This document shows positions 25,095 through 32,431 of a stretch of DNA of 38,964 nucleotides, in pieces. Both the position numbers and the translations under genes were made by a program. The notes beneath the pieces are model-generated. The model did no database searches. It saw only the letters and a list, made by a program, of their open reading frames with translations, and was not told the origin of the DNA. The DNA comes from an uncultured Dehalococcoidia bacterium. Its GTDB lineage: Bacteria; Chloroflexota; Dehalococcoidia; Lucifugimonadales; Lucifugimonadaceae. Within the stretch, counting starts at the first letter, position 1. Each line of letters opens with the position of its first letter. The stretch is taken from positions 1 to 38,964 of the forward strand of contig CAJXEJ010000021.1 in assembly GCA_913052475.1 (NCBI GenBank). The letters are read 5' to 3'.

Positions 25095-26690
25095 TTGACG
25101 GTGTTTTGGCGTAAAACGGTTGGTACAGGTTTTTTCAAAATACCTGCGGGAACTCAGAAAATCACCTCCCAAACACTTACTCGACTTACCTTGAACGTTA
25201 TTCCCTCACACAAAGTGCTCACACGATCGTCCATCGCCGCGGCACTCATCGTAGTGATCGCCGTAACCAGCTTTTGGGTGTTCGGCACGACCGTATCGGC
25301 ACAGAGTACTGAATCGGTTACCGTGGTTTCCTCGAGTGTCGAATCGCAGTTCCCCGAAGGTATGACATTCAAACTCGACGTTGAATCCGAACTCCGAATC
25401 GACGACGTCCGGGTCACTTTCGAGGTTGGCGATCGCGGCACAACCCAATATGCCTATCTAGAACTAGATCAAACTACCCGCCCGTTGGTGAACGGCGAAC
25501 TATTCCACCGGACGAACAGTCGTGATCGCTACATCCCACCCGGCACGGCGATCACGTACTGGTTCGAGATCATCGACGAAAACGGTGATACCCATCTTAC
25601 TGAGCTTGAAACGTGGAGATTTGACGATGCTCGATACGAATGGGAAGAGGTCACGCTCGGCACCGTCACCATTCTGTATCACGGTCCGGTTCGAACGCGT
25701 GCGGAGCGGCTTGCTGAAGCCGCAGTAGAATCACTGGGAATAATGGGGCCGATAACAGGTGCAGATGTCGAAACGCCTATCGTAATGACCCTGTACAACA
25801 ACAATGCTGAGATGATCGAAGCGGTCGTTGCCCGCAGTCTTGCGAGTAGTCGGGAATTGATCACTGAAGGGCAGGCTTTCGATTCAGAGAGCGTTGTTCT
25901 GGTTCTTGCGGGTCGATCGGATATTGGTACTGCGACCCACGAAATGACTCATATTTTGGTTGCACGCGCTGCCAACTCAAGCGGATCCGTCCCGCTGTGG
26001 CTGAACGAAGGGCTCGCCGAGTATGGCAACCTCGACAAGACCGTTTCATATGAACGTTTCCTTGAATGGGCAATTGGGACTGACCGTCTTATACCGTTGA
26101 AGAATCTGCGATCGTTCCCTGGCGATCCAAACCTCACGCTTGTTGCCTACGGGCAAGGGCGAAGTGCCGTGAACTATATGATTGAAGAGTTCGGTGCTGA
26201 GAAGATGGCGTTGTTGCTCACAACGCTCGGAACTGGAATCGGCATCGACGCTTCTCTGGAAACCGTCTACGGCTTTGGGATCGATGGCTTTGAAGACCGT
26301 TGGCGTGAGGAGATCGGAGCCGATCCCTATATCGAAGCAACCCCTGGTCCCACGCCCACACCGGATGCTGAACCGACTCCGACGTACAAACTGCTTACTG
26401 CTCCGCCTGAATCTAGCGATGCCGCCAGCGACTCGACAGCAAGCGAGAACGCACAACCAACGGAAGTGCCAGAACCCACGGCGGTTCCTGATCTTGACGA
26501 CGAGGTTGTTGAGACGACCGATGATGACCAAGTCGAGGAGTCTGCGGTCGAACGAGACGATGAGACATCTGGCGGTGGCACTTGTTCGGCACCTTCATCT
26601 GGTTCGATCGACGGAACAGCAGGAGCGTGGCTACTCGTGGTCGTGGGCCTTGCGGCGGGCGGACGGTATCGTTCCCGTCAAAGCCGTTAA
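25095..26690 (+). CDS. Peptidase MA-like membrane protein with C-terminal Cys/TM/Arg tail
   Basis: About 531 aa from TTG 25095 (GGGGG 7 nt upstream; the ORF opens at 25074). An N-terminal hydrophobic segment (AAALIVVIAVTSFWVFG) followed by VSAQS indicates export. A beta-rich domain precedes a gluzincin-type zinc protease with HEMTH at 282-286 and the third ligand region NEGLAEY (Glu305). A Pro/Thr/Glu/Asp-rich low-complexity linker (PTPTPDAEPTPT onward) leads to the C-terminus, where GGGTCSAPSSGS precedes a hydrophobic helix (AGAWLLVVVGLAAGG) and an Arg-rich end (RYRSRQSR). This layout resembles MYXO-CTERM-type protein-sorting tails. The gene begins 8 nt after the phosphatidyltransferase, so it is cotranscribed with the lipid genes. 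Confidence 0.8.
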   Translation: MTVFWRKTVGTGFFKIPAGTQKITSQTLTRLTLNVIPSHKVLTRSSIAAALIVVIAVTSFWVFGTTVSAQSTESVTVVSSSVESQFPEGMTFKLDVESELRIDDVRVTFEVGDRGTTQYAYLELDQTTRPLVNGELFHRTNSRDRYIPPGTAITYWFEIIDENGDTHLTELETWRFDDARYEWEEVTLGTVTILYHGPVRTRAERLAEAAVESLGIMGPITGADVETPIVMTLYNNNAEMIEAVVARSLASSRELITEGQAFDSESVVLVLAGRSDIGTATHEMTHILVARAANSSGSVPLWLNEGLAEYGNLDKTVSYERFLEWAIGTDRLIPLKNLRSFPGDPNLTLVAYGQGRSAVNYMIEEFGAEKMALLLTTLGTGIGIDASLETVYGFGIDGFEDRWREEIGADPYIEATPGPTPTPDAEPTPTYKLLTAPPESSDAASDSTASENAQPTEVPEPTAVPDLDDEVVETTDDDQVEESAVERDDETSGGGTCSAPSSGSIDGTAGAWLLVVVGLAAGGRYRSRQSR

Positions 26691-27007
26691 GCTGCCTGAG
26701 CGTCGGGCTCGTTGCTGTCGGATTCATCGTCGTTCTGAACATCCTTCAAATCGTGAGCCTTGAACTAGATACCGCTCGCGTGGTGACCGTCGTTATTCCT
26801 TTATCAACATCGTCAGGATTGCATCGAAGTTTTATTTGGTGTGGAAACGGTGAAGATCACCGCCTCTCGCTACTTCATCGCAAGTACGCCACGCTCGACA
26901 TAGGTGAACCCCCTATTGGGCTGGTACTAAAGGGTCAAATTACGTGAATCGTGTAGAGTAAATCGAGCTTGTTGCCTATTCACGGTGGGTACGAACGGCC
27001 AATCGGT
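26691..27007. other. Gene-free gap between convergent genes
   Basis: 317 bases. One small hairpin (CGGTGA/TCACCG near 26846-26860) lacks a T-run. An open plus frame to 26947 has a hydrophobic stretch but no usable start after the peptidase stop, so no gene is called. Confidence 0.5.
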
Positions 27008-27862
27008 TTACTTGTTTACGGCGCGGGTTTGATTGAGAAGACCTTCGAGAGTTCCACCCAAAATCGCCTGTTTATCGGCATCGCTAACGAATTCGCAGTG
27101 GGTTCGGAACGCTTCCAAAGCCTGGAGGTGTGTCATCGACTTCTTCACAACCGGAAAGTCGGATCCCCACACCATATTCGTGCCAAATGCTTCGTAGCAC
27201 TCTTCGTACACCCAGCGGGTATCCGTGTAAGGGAAGTTCCACGTTGTATCCGTGAGGTAGTGAAAACCAGATAGCTTGAGATACACGTTGGGAACCTTTG
27301 CCGATTCGGTGACGTTATTAACGTTCGATCGGGCATCATCGCCGTGTGCTCTGAGACCGGACATGTGGTGGCAGAGAAAATTCAGATTCGGATGTCGTTC
27401 GGCTGCTTTGCGAACTTCGTTCTGGTGGTGCGGACCTACCGCAATACTCGCAATGATGCCAAGTTGCTCTGCCGTTCCGAGGAAATCGATTCCATCAGGT
27501 GAATTGAACCAGCTGGCATCATCTTCACCCGCCACATAGTGCGTGAACGCCCTCATCGGCCAGCGATCAGCCGCTTCTTCAAGCCGTTTTGCAGCGCCCG
27601 GTGTGTGGTAAGTCTCCGACCACATCGAGTCGACATCGGCGAACTGTTCGAACCGATCCGGATACTTCTTTAGTGCGGCTGCAACATAATCGTTGTTGTC
27701 GAAATTCTGAAATATCTGAGTGCAGACGATTGTTGCCCGATCGATACCGTTTGTGTTCATCTGGTGGATCAGTTGCTCGACCGAACCGTGGTTTCCGGGA
27801 TCAGGGACAGGAGGTAGGTAGGGCCAGTGCTCCCAAGAGTGGCAATGTGAATCAATAATCAT
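27008..27862 (-). CDS. Amidohydrolase-2 family metal-dependent hydrolase
   Basis: 284-aa TIM-barrel enzyme. It has the N-terminal HxH metal motif (DSHCHSWEHWP), a barrel His in the FLCHHMSG region and the C-terminal GSDFPV Asp motif, as in the PF04909 family (ACMSD, lactonases, decarboxylases). A lactonase or decarboxylase activity on a sugar acid or aromatic acid is plausible; the substrate cannot be read. The ATG has AAGGAT 8 nt upstream. It is a single gene, divergent from the ammonium transporter. Confidence 0.88.
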   Translation of the reverse strand: MIIDSHCHSWEHWPYLPPVPDPGNHGSVEQLIHQMNTNGIDRATIVCTQIFQNFDNNDYVAAALKKYPDRFEQFADVDSMWSETYHTPGAAKRLEEAADRWPMRAFTHYVAGEDDASWFNSPDGIDFLGTAEQLGIIASIAVGPHHQNEVRKAAERHPNLNFLCHHMSGLRAHGDDARSNVNNVTESAKVPNVYLKLSGFHYLTDTTWNFPYTDTRWVYEECYEAFGTNMVWGSDFPVVKKSMTHLQALEAFRTHCEFVSDADKQAILGGTLEGLLNQTRAVNK

Positions 27863-27957
27863 TTGGCAATATCCTTACCGATATTTCTCTGGAGCGCTAG
27901 TTATTCTCGCCAAAAGTAGCTGGAAGTTGGAAGACTTTTCTTGCTGAATCGACTTGT

Positions 27958-27973
27958 GTAACCGATGCGTCAC
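27958..27973. promoter_or_regulatory. GlnR-box-like site upstream of amt
   Basis: GTAAC-N6-GTCAC fits the actinobacterial GlnR consensus (GTnAC-n6-GnnAC). It lies 85 bp before the Amt start, where a nitrogen regulator would be expected. No glnR gene is in the window and the match is short, so this is a candidate only. Confidence 0.35.
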
Positions 27974-28057
27974 ACCTCCGAAATATTTCCGAAACACCTG
28001 CGCCATAGAGTTTGATCTGAGTTGTGCTCAACAGCTTTATTTTTGGGAGAGATTTCT

Positions 28058-29254
28058 ATGGATTCTGGTTCAGTAGCGTGGATGATAATGGCATCCGCCC
28101 TCGTATTGTTTATGACTCCTGGGTTGGCATTCTTCTACGGCGGTCTCGTCCGCGGTAAGAACGTAGTCAGCACAGTCATGTACAGCTTTGTATCAATGGG
28201 TGTGGTCAGCGTAGTTTGGGTTCTGTGGGGCTACAGCCTTGCGTTCGGAGAGGGTGGCCAGTTCATTGGTAACTTCGACTTCGTAGGATTCAAAGATGTC
28301 TCGAGCGATCCGGCAGATGGCGCGATGCTTTTCGCTATCTTCCAGATGATGTTCGCCATCATCACCCCGGCGCTTATTACAGGTGCGATTGCCGAGCGAT
28401 TCAAGTTCACGACCTACCTCGTGTTCCTTGTCGCCTGGATCACTTTTGTTTACGCACCGATAGCTCACTGGGTGTGGGCTGGTGACGGATGGTTGTTCGA
28501 ACTCGGCGCACTTGACTTTGCCGGTGGTACGGTCGTTCACATCAACGCCGGTATAGCAGCGGTTGTAGCTGCCTATCTTGTTGGCAAGCGTCGCGGCGTT
28601 GACCGTGGTGTTGAGCCGCACAATGTTCCGTTCGTAATTCTTGGAGCCGGAATCCTCTGGTTCGGTTGGTTCGGATTCAACGCCGGTTCAGGTCTTGCTG
28701 CCGACGGACTCGCCATCAGTGCGTTCCTCGTAACAAACACTGCGGCAGCAGTGGCACTCGTTGTATGGGTCATTCTTGGCCATATTCACACCGGCAAAAT
28801 GAGCGCAGTTGGCGCTGCCACCGGTGCAGTAGCGGGACTCGTAGCAATAACGCCAGCATCTGGTTTTGTTGGCCCGATGGGTGCGATCGCTGTCGGCCTC
28901 GGTGCCGGAGTGCTCACCTTCTACGCAGTTCGCATTCGATACAAATTCGGATTCGATGATGCGCTAGAAGTAATGGCCGTTCACGGAATCGGTGGTATCT
29001 GGGGTGCGCTCGCAACCGGTATCTTCGCAGTCGGCGGAATCGGTCTTGTCGATGGTGATGCTGAGGTGTTGGGCTACAACGTAGTCGCCGTGCTGGCAAC
29101 AATCGCCTATTCATTCATCGTTACATTCATCATCTTGAAGATTCTCGATGTAATACCTGGTCTGGGTCTCCGGGCTGAAGATGCAGACGAAGACGCTGGT
29201 CTCGACATTGCACTCCACGGTGAGCGCGCATACGTCGGCGACGGAGCTGACTAA
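28058..29254 (+). CDS. amt: Ammonium transporter (Amt/MEP/Rh family)
   Basis: About 398 aa. The start is ATG 28058 because GGGAG lies 8 nt upstream; an upstream TTG at 28022 has no such site. It has about 11 membrane helices. Signature regions are FYGGLVRGKNVVS, FKFTTYLVFLVAWITFVYAPIAHWVW with pore His, DFAGGTVVHINAGIAA, ILWFGWFGFNAGSGLA and MAVHGIGGIWGALATGIF with the second pore His. It imports ammonium. The P-II gene follows 62 nt downstream, the usual amt-glnK pairing in which P-II plugs the channel when nitrogen is plentiful. Confidence 0.95.
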   Translation: MDSGSVAWMIMASALVLFMTPGLAFFYGGLVRGKNVVSTVMYSFVSMGVVSVVWVLWGYSLAFGEGGQFIGNFDFVGFKDVSSDPADGAMLFAIFQMMFAIITPALITGAIAERFKFTTYLVFLVAWITFVYAPIAHWVWAGDGWLFELGALDFAGGTVVHINAGIAAVVAAYLVGKRRGVDRGVEPHNVPFVILGAGILWFGWFGFNAGSGLAADGLAISAFLVTNTAAAVALVVWVILGHIHTGKMSAVGAATGAVAGLVAITPASGFVGPMGAIAVGLGAGVLTFYAVRIRYKFGFDDALEVMAVHGIGGIWGALATGIFAVGGIGLVDGDAEVLGYNVVAVLATIAYSFIVTFIILKILDVIPGLGLRAEDADEDAGLDIALHGERAYVGDGAD

Positions 29255-29316
29255 GCATTCAACCAACCTGCGTGATCGGGTTTAGTACCGGTCACGCAGC
29301 GGGAGAACAGTAAATC

Positions 29317-29670
29317 ATGATCAAAATTGAAGCAGTAGTTCGGCCAGAGCGAGTCAACTTAGTCGTTGAAGCTCTGATCGATGCGGGGTGTGGCGGTTAC
29401 CACATTGCGAACGTAACGGGCAAGGGTACGCAGCAGGGCGTTGAAGTGTTCACGGGTCGTGGCGCAACAATTACCACACGTGCGGCATTGCCAAAGACGG
29501 TTGTCACTACGGTTGTGAAGGCAGACAAGAAGGATGCCGTTGTTGAAGCAATCATCGTGGCATCAAGGACAGGCGAGGATGGACAGATCGGTGACGGGAA
29601 GATATTTGTATCGCCCGTATCCGAGGTAATCCGTGTCCGAACAGGTGAGAAAGACGCCGCCGCGCTTTAG
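29317..29670 (+). CDS. Nitrogen regulatory P-II protein without the uridylylated Tyr
   Basis: 117 aa, normal P-II length. The N-terminal MIKIEAVVRPERV and B-loop (GQIGDGKIFVSPVSEVIRVRTGE) are conserved, so ATP/2-oxoglutarate sensing looks intact. The T-loop reads GKGTQQGVEVFTGRGATITTRAALPKT. Gln in the GxGxQ position is kept, but no Tyr occurs in the loop, so GlnD-style uridylylation at Tyr51 is not possible. Control is presumably by ligand binding alone. The partner is the adjacent Amt channel. Confidence 0.93.
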   Translation: MIKIEAVVRPERVNLVVEALIDAGCGGYHIANVTGKGTQQGVEVFTGRGATITTRAALPKTVVTTVVKADKKDAVVEAIIVASRTGEDGQIGDGKIFVSPVSEVIRVRTGEKDAAAL

Positions 29671-29684
29671 GTGTGTGGTCTGAA

Positions 29685-29702
29685 TTTCATCACCTGATGA
29701 AA
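29685..29702. repeat. Short perfect palindrome after the P-II gene
   Basis: TTTCATCA-CC-TGATGAAA, 15 nt after the P-II stop. It is followed by A-rich sequence on the plus strand, so it is not a standard intrinsic terminator for the amt operon. It may be an mRNA 3'-end hairpin or a protein binding site. Confidence 0.35.
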
Positions 29703-29815
29703 ACCAAATAAAAATAAGCGGGCCGCTGGCTGTCGGGTAAGCAATCGTCAAGGTATGATTGAGTGCTGCGGACAGTCAGTGGCCTATTTATTTAAGCCGT
29801 TTGTTTGTTCTTCGC

Positions 29816-29893
29816 AGGAGCGTAGCTCAGTCTGGCTAGAGCACTGGTCTCCAAAACCAGCGGTCGGGGGTTCGAATCCCTCCGCTCCTGCCA
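29816..29893 (+). tRNA. tRNA-Trp (anticodon CCA)
   Basis: Acceptor AGGAGCG/CGCTCCT, anticodon stem CTGGT/ACCAG with loop CTCCAAA (anticodon CCA), T-arm GGGGG-TTCGAAT-CCCTC, discriminator G and encoded CCA. Confidence 0.97.
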
Positions 29894-29937
29894 AATTTGA
29901 GAAGCGAATTGCAGCGTGTATTCGGTGTCATCCCAAT

Positions 29938-30024
29938 GCCGGGGTGCTGAAATTGGTAGACAGGCTACGTTGAGGGCGTAGTGTTCGTAAGGACGTGCGG
30001 GTTCGAGTCCCGCCCTCGGCACCA
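29938..30024 (+). tRNA. tRNA-Leu (anticodon GAG)
   Basis: Type II tRNA with a long variable arm. Acceptor GCCGGGG/CCTCGGC, anticodon loop TTGAGGG (anticodon GAG), T-loop GTTCGAGTC and encoded ACCA end. Confidence 0.96.
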
Positions 30025-30092
30025 TATTTTTGCTTGTGTGTTTGGTCTGATAACTCGATCTGAATGCGATAGTTTCCAGACGACTTAAGACA

Positions 30093-30116
30093 GAGGTTTA
30101 TTAAGCCTCGATTTTT
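30093..30116 (+). terminator. Terminator between tRNA-Leu and tRNA-Cys
   Basis: A stem GAGGTTT/AAGCCTC-type (30093-30099 with 30103-30109, one G-U pair, 3-nt loop) followed by GATTTTT. It probably ends the Trp-Leu transcript. Confidence 0.6.
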
Positions 30117-30136
30117 GTGAGCATCTCGATGTTCCA

Positions 30137-30213
30137 GGCGACGTGGCCAAGTGGTTTAAGGCGGAGGTCTGCAAAACCTCTATTCGGCGGTTCGAATCCG
30201 CCCGTCGCCTCCA
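30137..30213 (+). tRNA. tRNA-Cys (anticodon GCA)
   Basis: Acceptor GGCGACG/CGTCGCC, anticodon stem GAGGT/ACCTC with loop CTGCAAA (anticodon GCA), T-arm GGCGG-TTCGAAT-CCGCC, discriminator T and encoded CCA. Confidence 0.97.
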
Positions 30214-30234
30214 TATTGCAATTGAACTGGAAGG

Positions 30235-30260
30235 AGCCCTAGAGAAATCCGGGGCTTTTT
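30235..30260 (+). terminator. Terminator after tRNA-Cys
   Basis: AGCCC (30235-30239) pairs with GGGCT (30252-30256) and is followed by TTTT to 30260. Confidence 0.7.
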
Positions 30261-30298
30261 CGCGTTTGACAGCCACATGCTGATAATTGGGTGAAATT

Positions 30299-30466
30299 TC
30301 ACCCCTTCCCCTTATCCAGCAGCTTCAGCTGCTCCCTGATCGAACGTGCGTGTTCCCTCAACATACTTGCGTACTGCTTAGGGTCTGCCATGTGCTGCGC
30401 CCACGACTCCAATGAGAAACGGGTAACGGAAACTTTCTTGCCGGGACGTTTCGACCAAGGATTCAT
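30299..30466 (-). CDS. Possible small basic protein, unknown
   Basis: A 55-codon frame from ATG 30466 to TGA 30299. The product starts MNPWSKRPGKKVSV and has an amphipathic, charged C-terminal half (LREHARSIREQLKLLDKGKG) that could form a helix or coiled coil. The composition looks protein-like, but the ribosome-binding sequence is weak (AGG about 13 nt upstream) and no family is recognised. A 16-bp perfect palindrome, GGGTGAAATTTCACCC, overlaps its stop codon (30288-30303). Confidence 0.35.
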   Translation of the reverse strand: MNPWSKRPGKKVSVTRFSLESWAQHMADPKQYASMLREHARSIREQLKLLDKGKG

Positions 30467-30786
30467 GTGTTGAATCTAACCTGTTCGGGCATGGAAACTA
30501 AGGCGAGTGTCACAGTCGCCCGCCGATAGACCGCCCTGCGGCTTGTTACTTAGGGATGTGAGGGTCACGGTGCTGAGAGTCGGTGTTGCTACTGCTGTTG
30601 CTGCAGTTGTTGGATCTTCTTCTGGATCTCTAGCTGCTGTTGCGATCCTACTCATTTATTGCCACTGTTCGAGATTTGAGAGCATAAGCGGCAGCAAGGT
30701 GTATAGACCCAGACAGCAAAACGCCCGGTCATGAATGACCGGGCGCAGATTTCGGTTATTTCCTGACCAGTCGCCAGATCGCAAAA
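30467..30786. other. Gene-poor stretch with a minus-strand low-complexity frame
   Basis: 320 bases. On the minus strand, a frame just after a stop codon encodes a Gln-rich coiled-coil-like end (QQQLEIQKKIQQLQQQQ, about 30590-30650) without a start codon. In another frame there is a 59-codon ORF of no recognisable family. It could be a decayed gene. It ends with the terminator of the PLP-enzyme gene. Confidence 0.35.
30722..30745 (-). terminator. Strong terminator after the PLP-enzyme gene
   Basis: A perfect 10-bp stem (CGCCCGGTCA/TGACCGGGCG) with a 4-nt loop; on the minus strand it is followed by TTTTGC. It lies 42 nt past the stop codon. Confidence 0.8.
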
Positions 30787-31941
30787 CTAGCCTTTTAGGA
30801 TTGCAGCCATGGCATCACCGACAAGTTCGGCTTCACCGTCTACCAGTCCGAATACATGGATGTCGAGACGGTCAGCGCCGTCGAGCGCACGTCGAGTCCA
30901 GACCGACGGGTTGCCATCCTTCAGTTTCTGTACAAGATCATCGATGGTCAAACCAACGGCATCGAAATCTAGTGTCAGAAAAACACCGTACGGCATATGG
31001 CCCATGATGTTTGGGTTGAGCCAGGCGGTCACACCGGGGATACCCTGAAGTCGCCTGAGTATTTCTTGAGACTTTGATTCGAACTCTGCCAAGCGGTCCT
31101 CATGGTTCAACGTCATCCAACGCTGTACGGCGGCCACAACACCCATGATTTCCTGTCGGTCGATCTTCTGCGGGCGGCCAATGCCGCGAATTCGATGTGT
31201 CTCGTATCCAACAAATGAATGTCGAGAAATGGTCTCGATAACTTCCTTGGTACCGAGCGCGAATCCTGTTGAGTGCGGAGCTCCCATGTACTTGGCGGCT
31301 ATGCACTGGAAGTCAGCGCCCATTTTTATGTATTTGCCAAAGTTCTCAAGTGGGAAGATCTGCCCTGCCGCATCAACCGATACCGGTTTGCCGGCAGCGT
31401 GTGCGATTTCGATGGTCTCTTCGAGCGTAAGTATGCTGGGATCGACTGGCAGCTGCTCGTAAGCATTCCAGTGAACCGCTGCTGTTTTTTCCGAAATCGC
31501 GGCCCGAAGCTGGTCGGCAGTTGTGCCATTTTCGTCACCGATATCGACCAGCTTTGCACCGGCCATTTCGAGACATCGGTCGTACCAGTATCGCTGGCGC
31601 TTCTGAATCAGAATTTCGTTCGGCATCCCTGTCGTATCGGGGAGTTGCTCTATTTTCTTCTCATCCCTACCAGCCATGAACGCGGCCGTTGCAAGCGTAA
31701 GGGCCGATCCTGCACCCGAAGTTACATATGCGGCCGGTACGCCTAGTATCTCGGCGATTCGATCACCGGCAACCTGCTCCAAGTGAATCAACGGAATAAA
31801 AGCAGAGTCTGCTGCATCCATTGCAGCCTTCACTTCGGCGTTCGGAGTTGAACCGCCGAGGAACGTCACGCTTCCAGTGGCATTCACAACCGGTGTGGCA
31901 CCCATTTCCTTGTAAATTGATCCCCATTCTTGAGTTGTCAA
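30787..31941 (-). CDS. PLP-dependent enzyme of the SelA/DgaE fold
   Basis: About 384 aa from TTG 31941, chosen because AAGGAAG lies close upstream; the ORF opens farther up at TTG 32028 without a ribosome-binding sequence. It begins WGSIYKEMGATPVVNATGSVTFLGGS, the typical start of selenocysteine synthase-like and D-glucosaminate-6-phosphate ammonia-lyase-like (DgaE) proteins. The cofactor Lys is predicted at 217 (AAKYMGAP), with the preceding SVDAAGQIFP Asp that contacts the pyridine ring. No selC or selB is nearby, so an amino-acid or amino-sugar-acid lyase or aminotransferase is more likely than selenocysteine synthesis. A palindrome with a TetR-site-like sequence lies upstream. Confidence 0.82.
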   Translation of the reverse strand: MTTQEWGSIYKEMGATPVVNATGSVTFLGGSTPNAEVKAAMDAADSAFIPLIHLEQVAGDRIAEILGVPAAYVTSGAGSALTLATAAFMAGRDEKKIEQLPDTTGMPNEILIQKRQRYWYDRCLEMAGAKLVDIGDENGTTADQLRAAISEKTAAVHWNAYEQLPVDPSILTLEETIEIAHAAGKPVSVDAAGQIFPLENFGKYIKMGADFQCIAAKYMGAPHSTGFALGTKEVIETISRHSFVGYETHRIRGIGRPQKIDRQEIMGVVAAVQRWMTLNHEDRLAEFESKSQEILRRLQGIPGVTAWLNPNIMGHMPYGVFLTLDFDAVGLTIDDLVQKLKDGNPSVWTRRALDGADRLDIHVFGLVDGEAELVGDAMAAILKG

Positions 31942-32028
31942 GTTATCTTCCTTTGTTGACGATAATTCGGTATTCGCACTTGCCGATTTAAACGAGTCGA
32001 GTTTGATGTTGGCCCTTTGCGCAGGCAA

Positions 32029-32431
32029 ATATACGCCGCGTTTGCGCTACTCGCATCTCACTTCCAGTGAAAACGTACAATACAGACTGTATGTATGATT
32101 TGCGGCATCCTATACCGAAGCAGCGAAGATGTAAACGGGTTCGGTTAGATCTTGTAGTGTGTACTGCCATTGTGAGGATTCTAACGGGGATCGTTCACTC
32201 GTTTGAGGCAGGGAATTTGATCATTAGAATCGAACACTAGTCGAAAAACAGGCTCTCCTCAGCTGACGATGGATGGTGCTATTCTGCCCCTGCGTCAAGT
32301 TCGACGAACTGCAGCTCGGATCACCAGAGCGCGTCGCATGAAAAAAGTCGGTGCTTCAACGGCGACCTTGCGCCAAAATCCATGGTTGTATCAGGACTCA
32401 CTTTTCACCTAACTACTACTAAGGACATTCC
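32029..32431. other. Divergent promoter region of the PLP enzyme and GH127 genes
   Basis: About 400-490 gene-free bases, depending on the PLP-enzyme start. It carries the palindrome ATACAG-A-CTGTAT at 32080-32092 with the adjoining GTATGTATG. No RNA gene or credible ORF was seen in the rest. Confidence 0.5.
32080..32098. promoter_or_regulatory. Operator-like palindrome, related to the tetR/ABC site
   Basis: ATACAG-A-CTGTAT (32080-32092), continuing as GTATG. The right arm GTATGTATG is identical to the arm at 36132-36140 next to tetR. It is a likely binding site of the TetR-type regulator or a relative and lies about 140 bp upstream of the PLP-enzyme start. Confidence 0.45.

Noticed and set aside
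26582-26947. 121-codon plus frame with a hydrophobic stretch after the peptidase gene
   Set aside because: Its first third overlaps the peptidase in another frame, and no start codon with a ribosome-binding sequence lies in the non-overlapping part.
30787-31941. Selenocysteine synthase (selA)
   Set aside because: The fold is shared, but no selB, selC or selD is nearby and the start resembles DgaE-like lyases.
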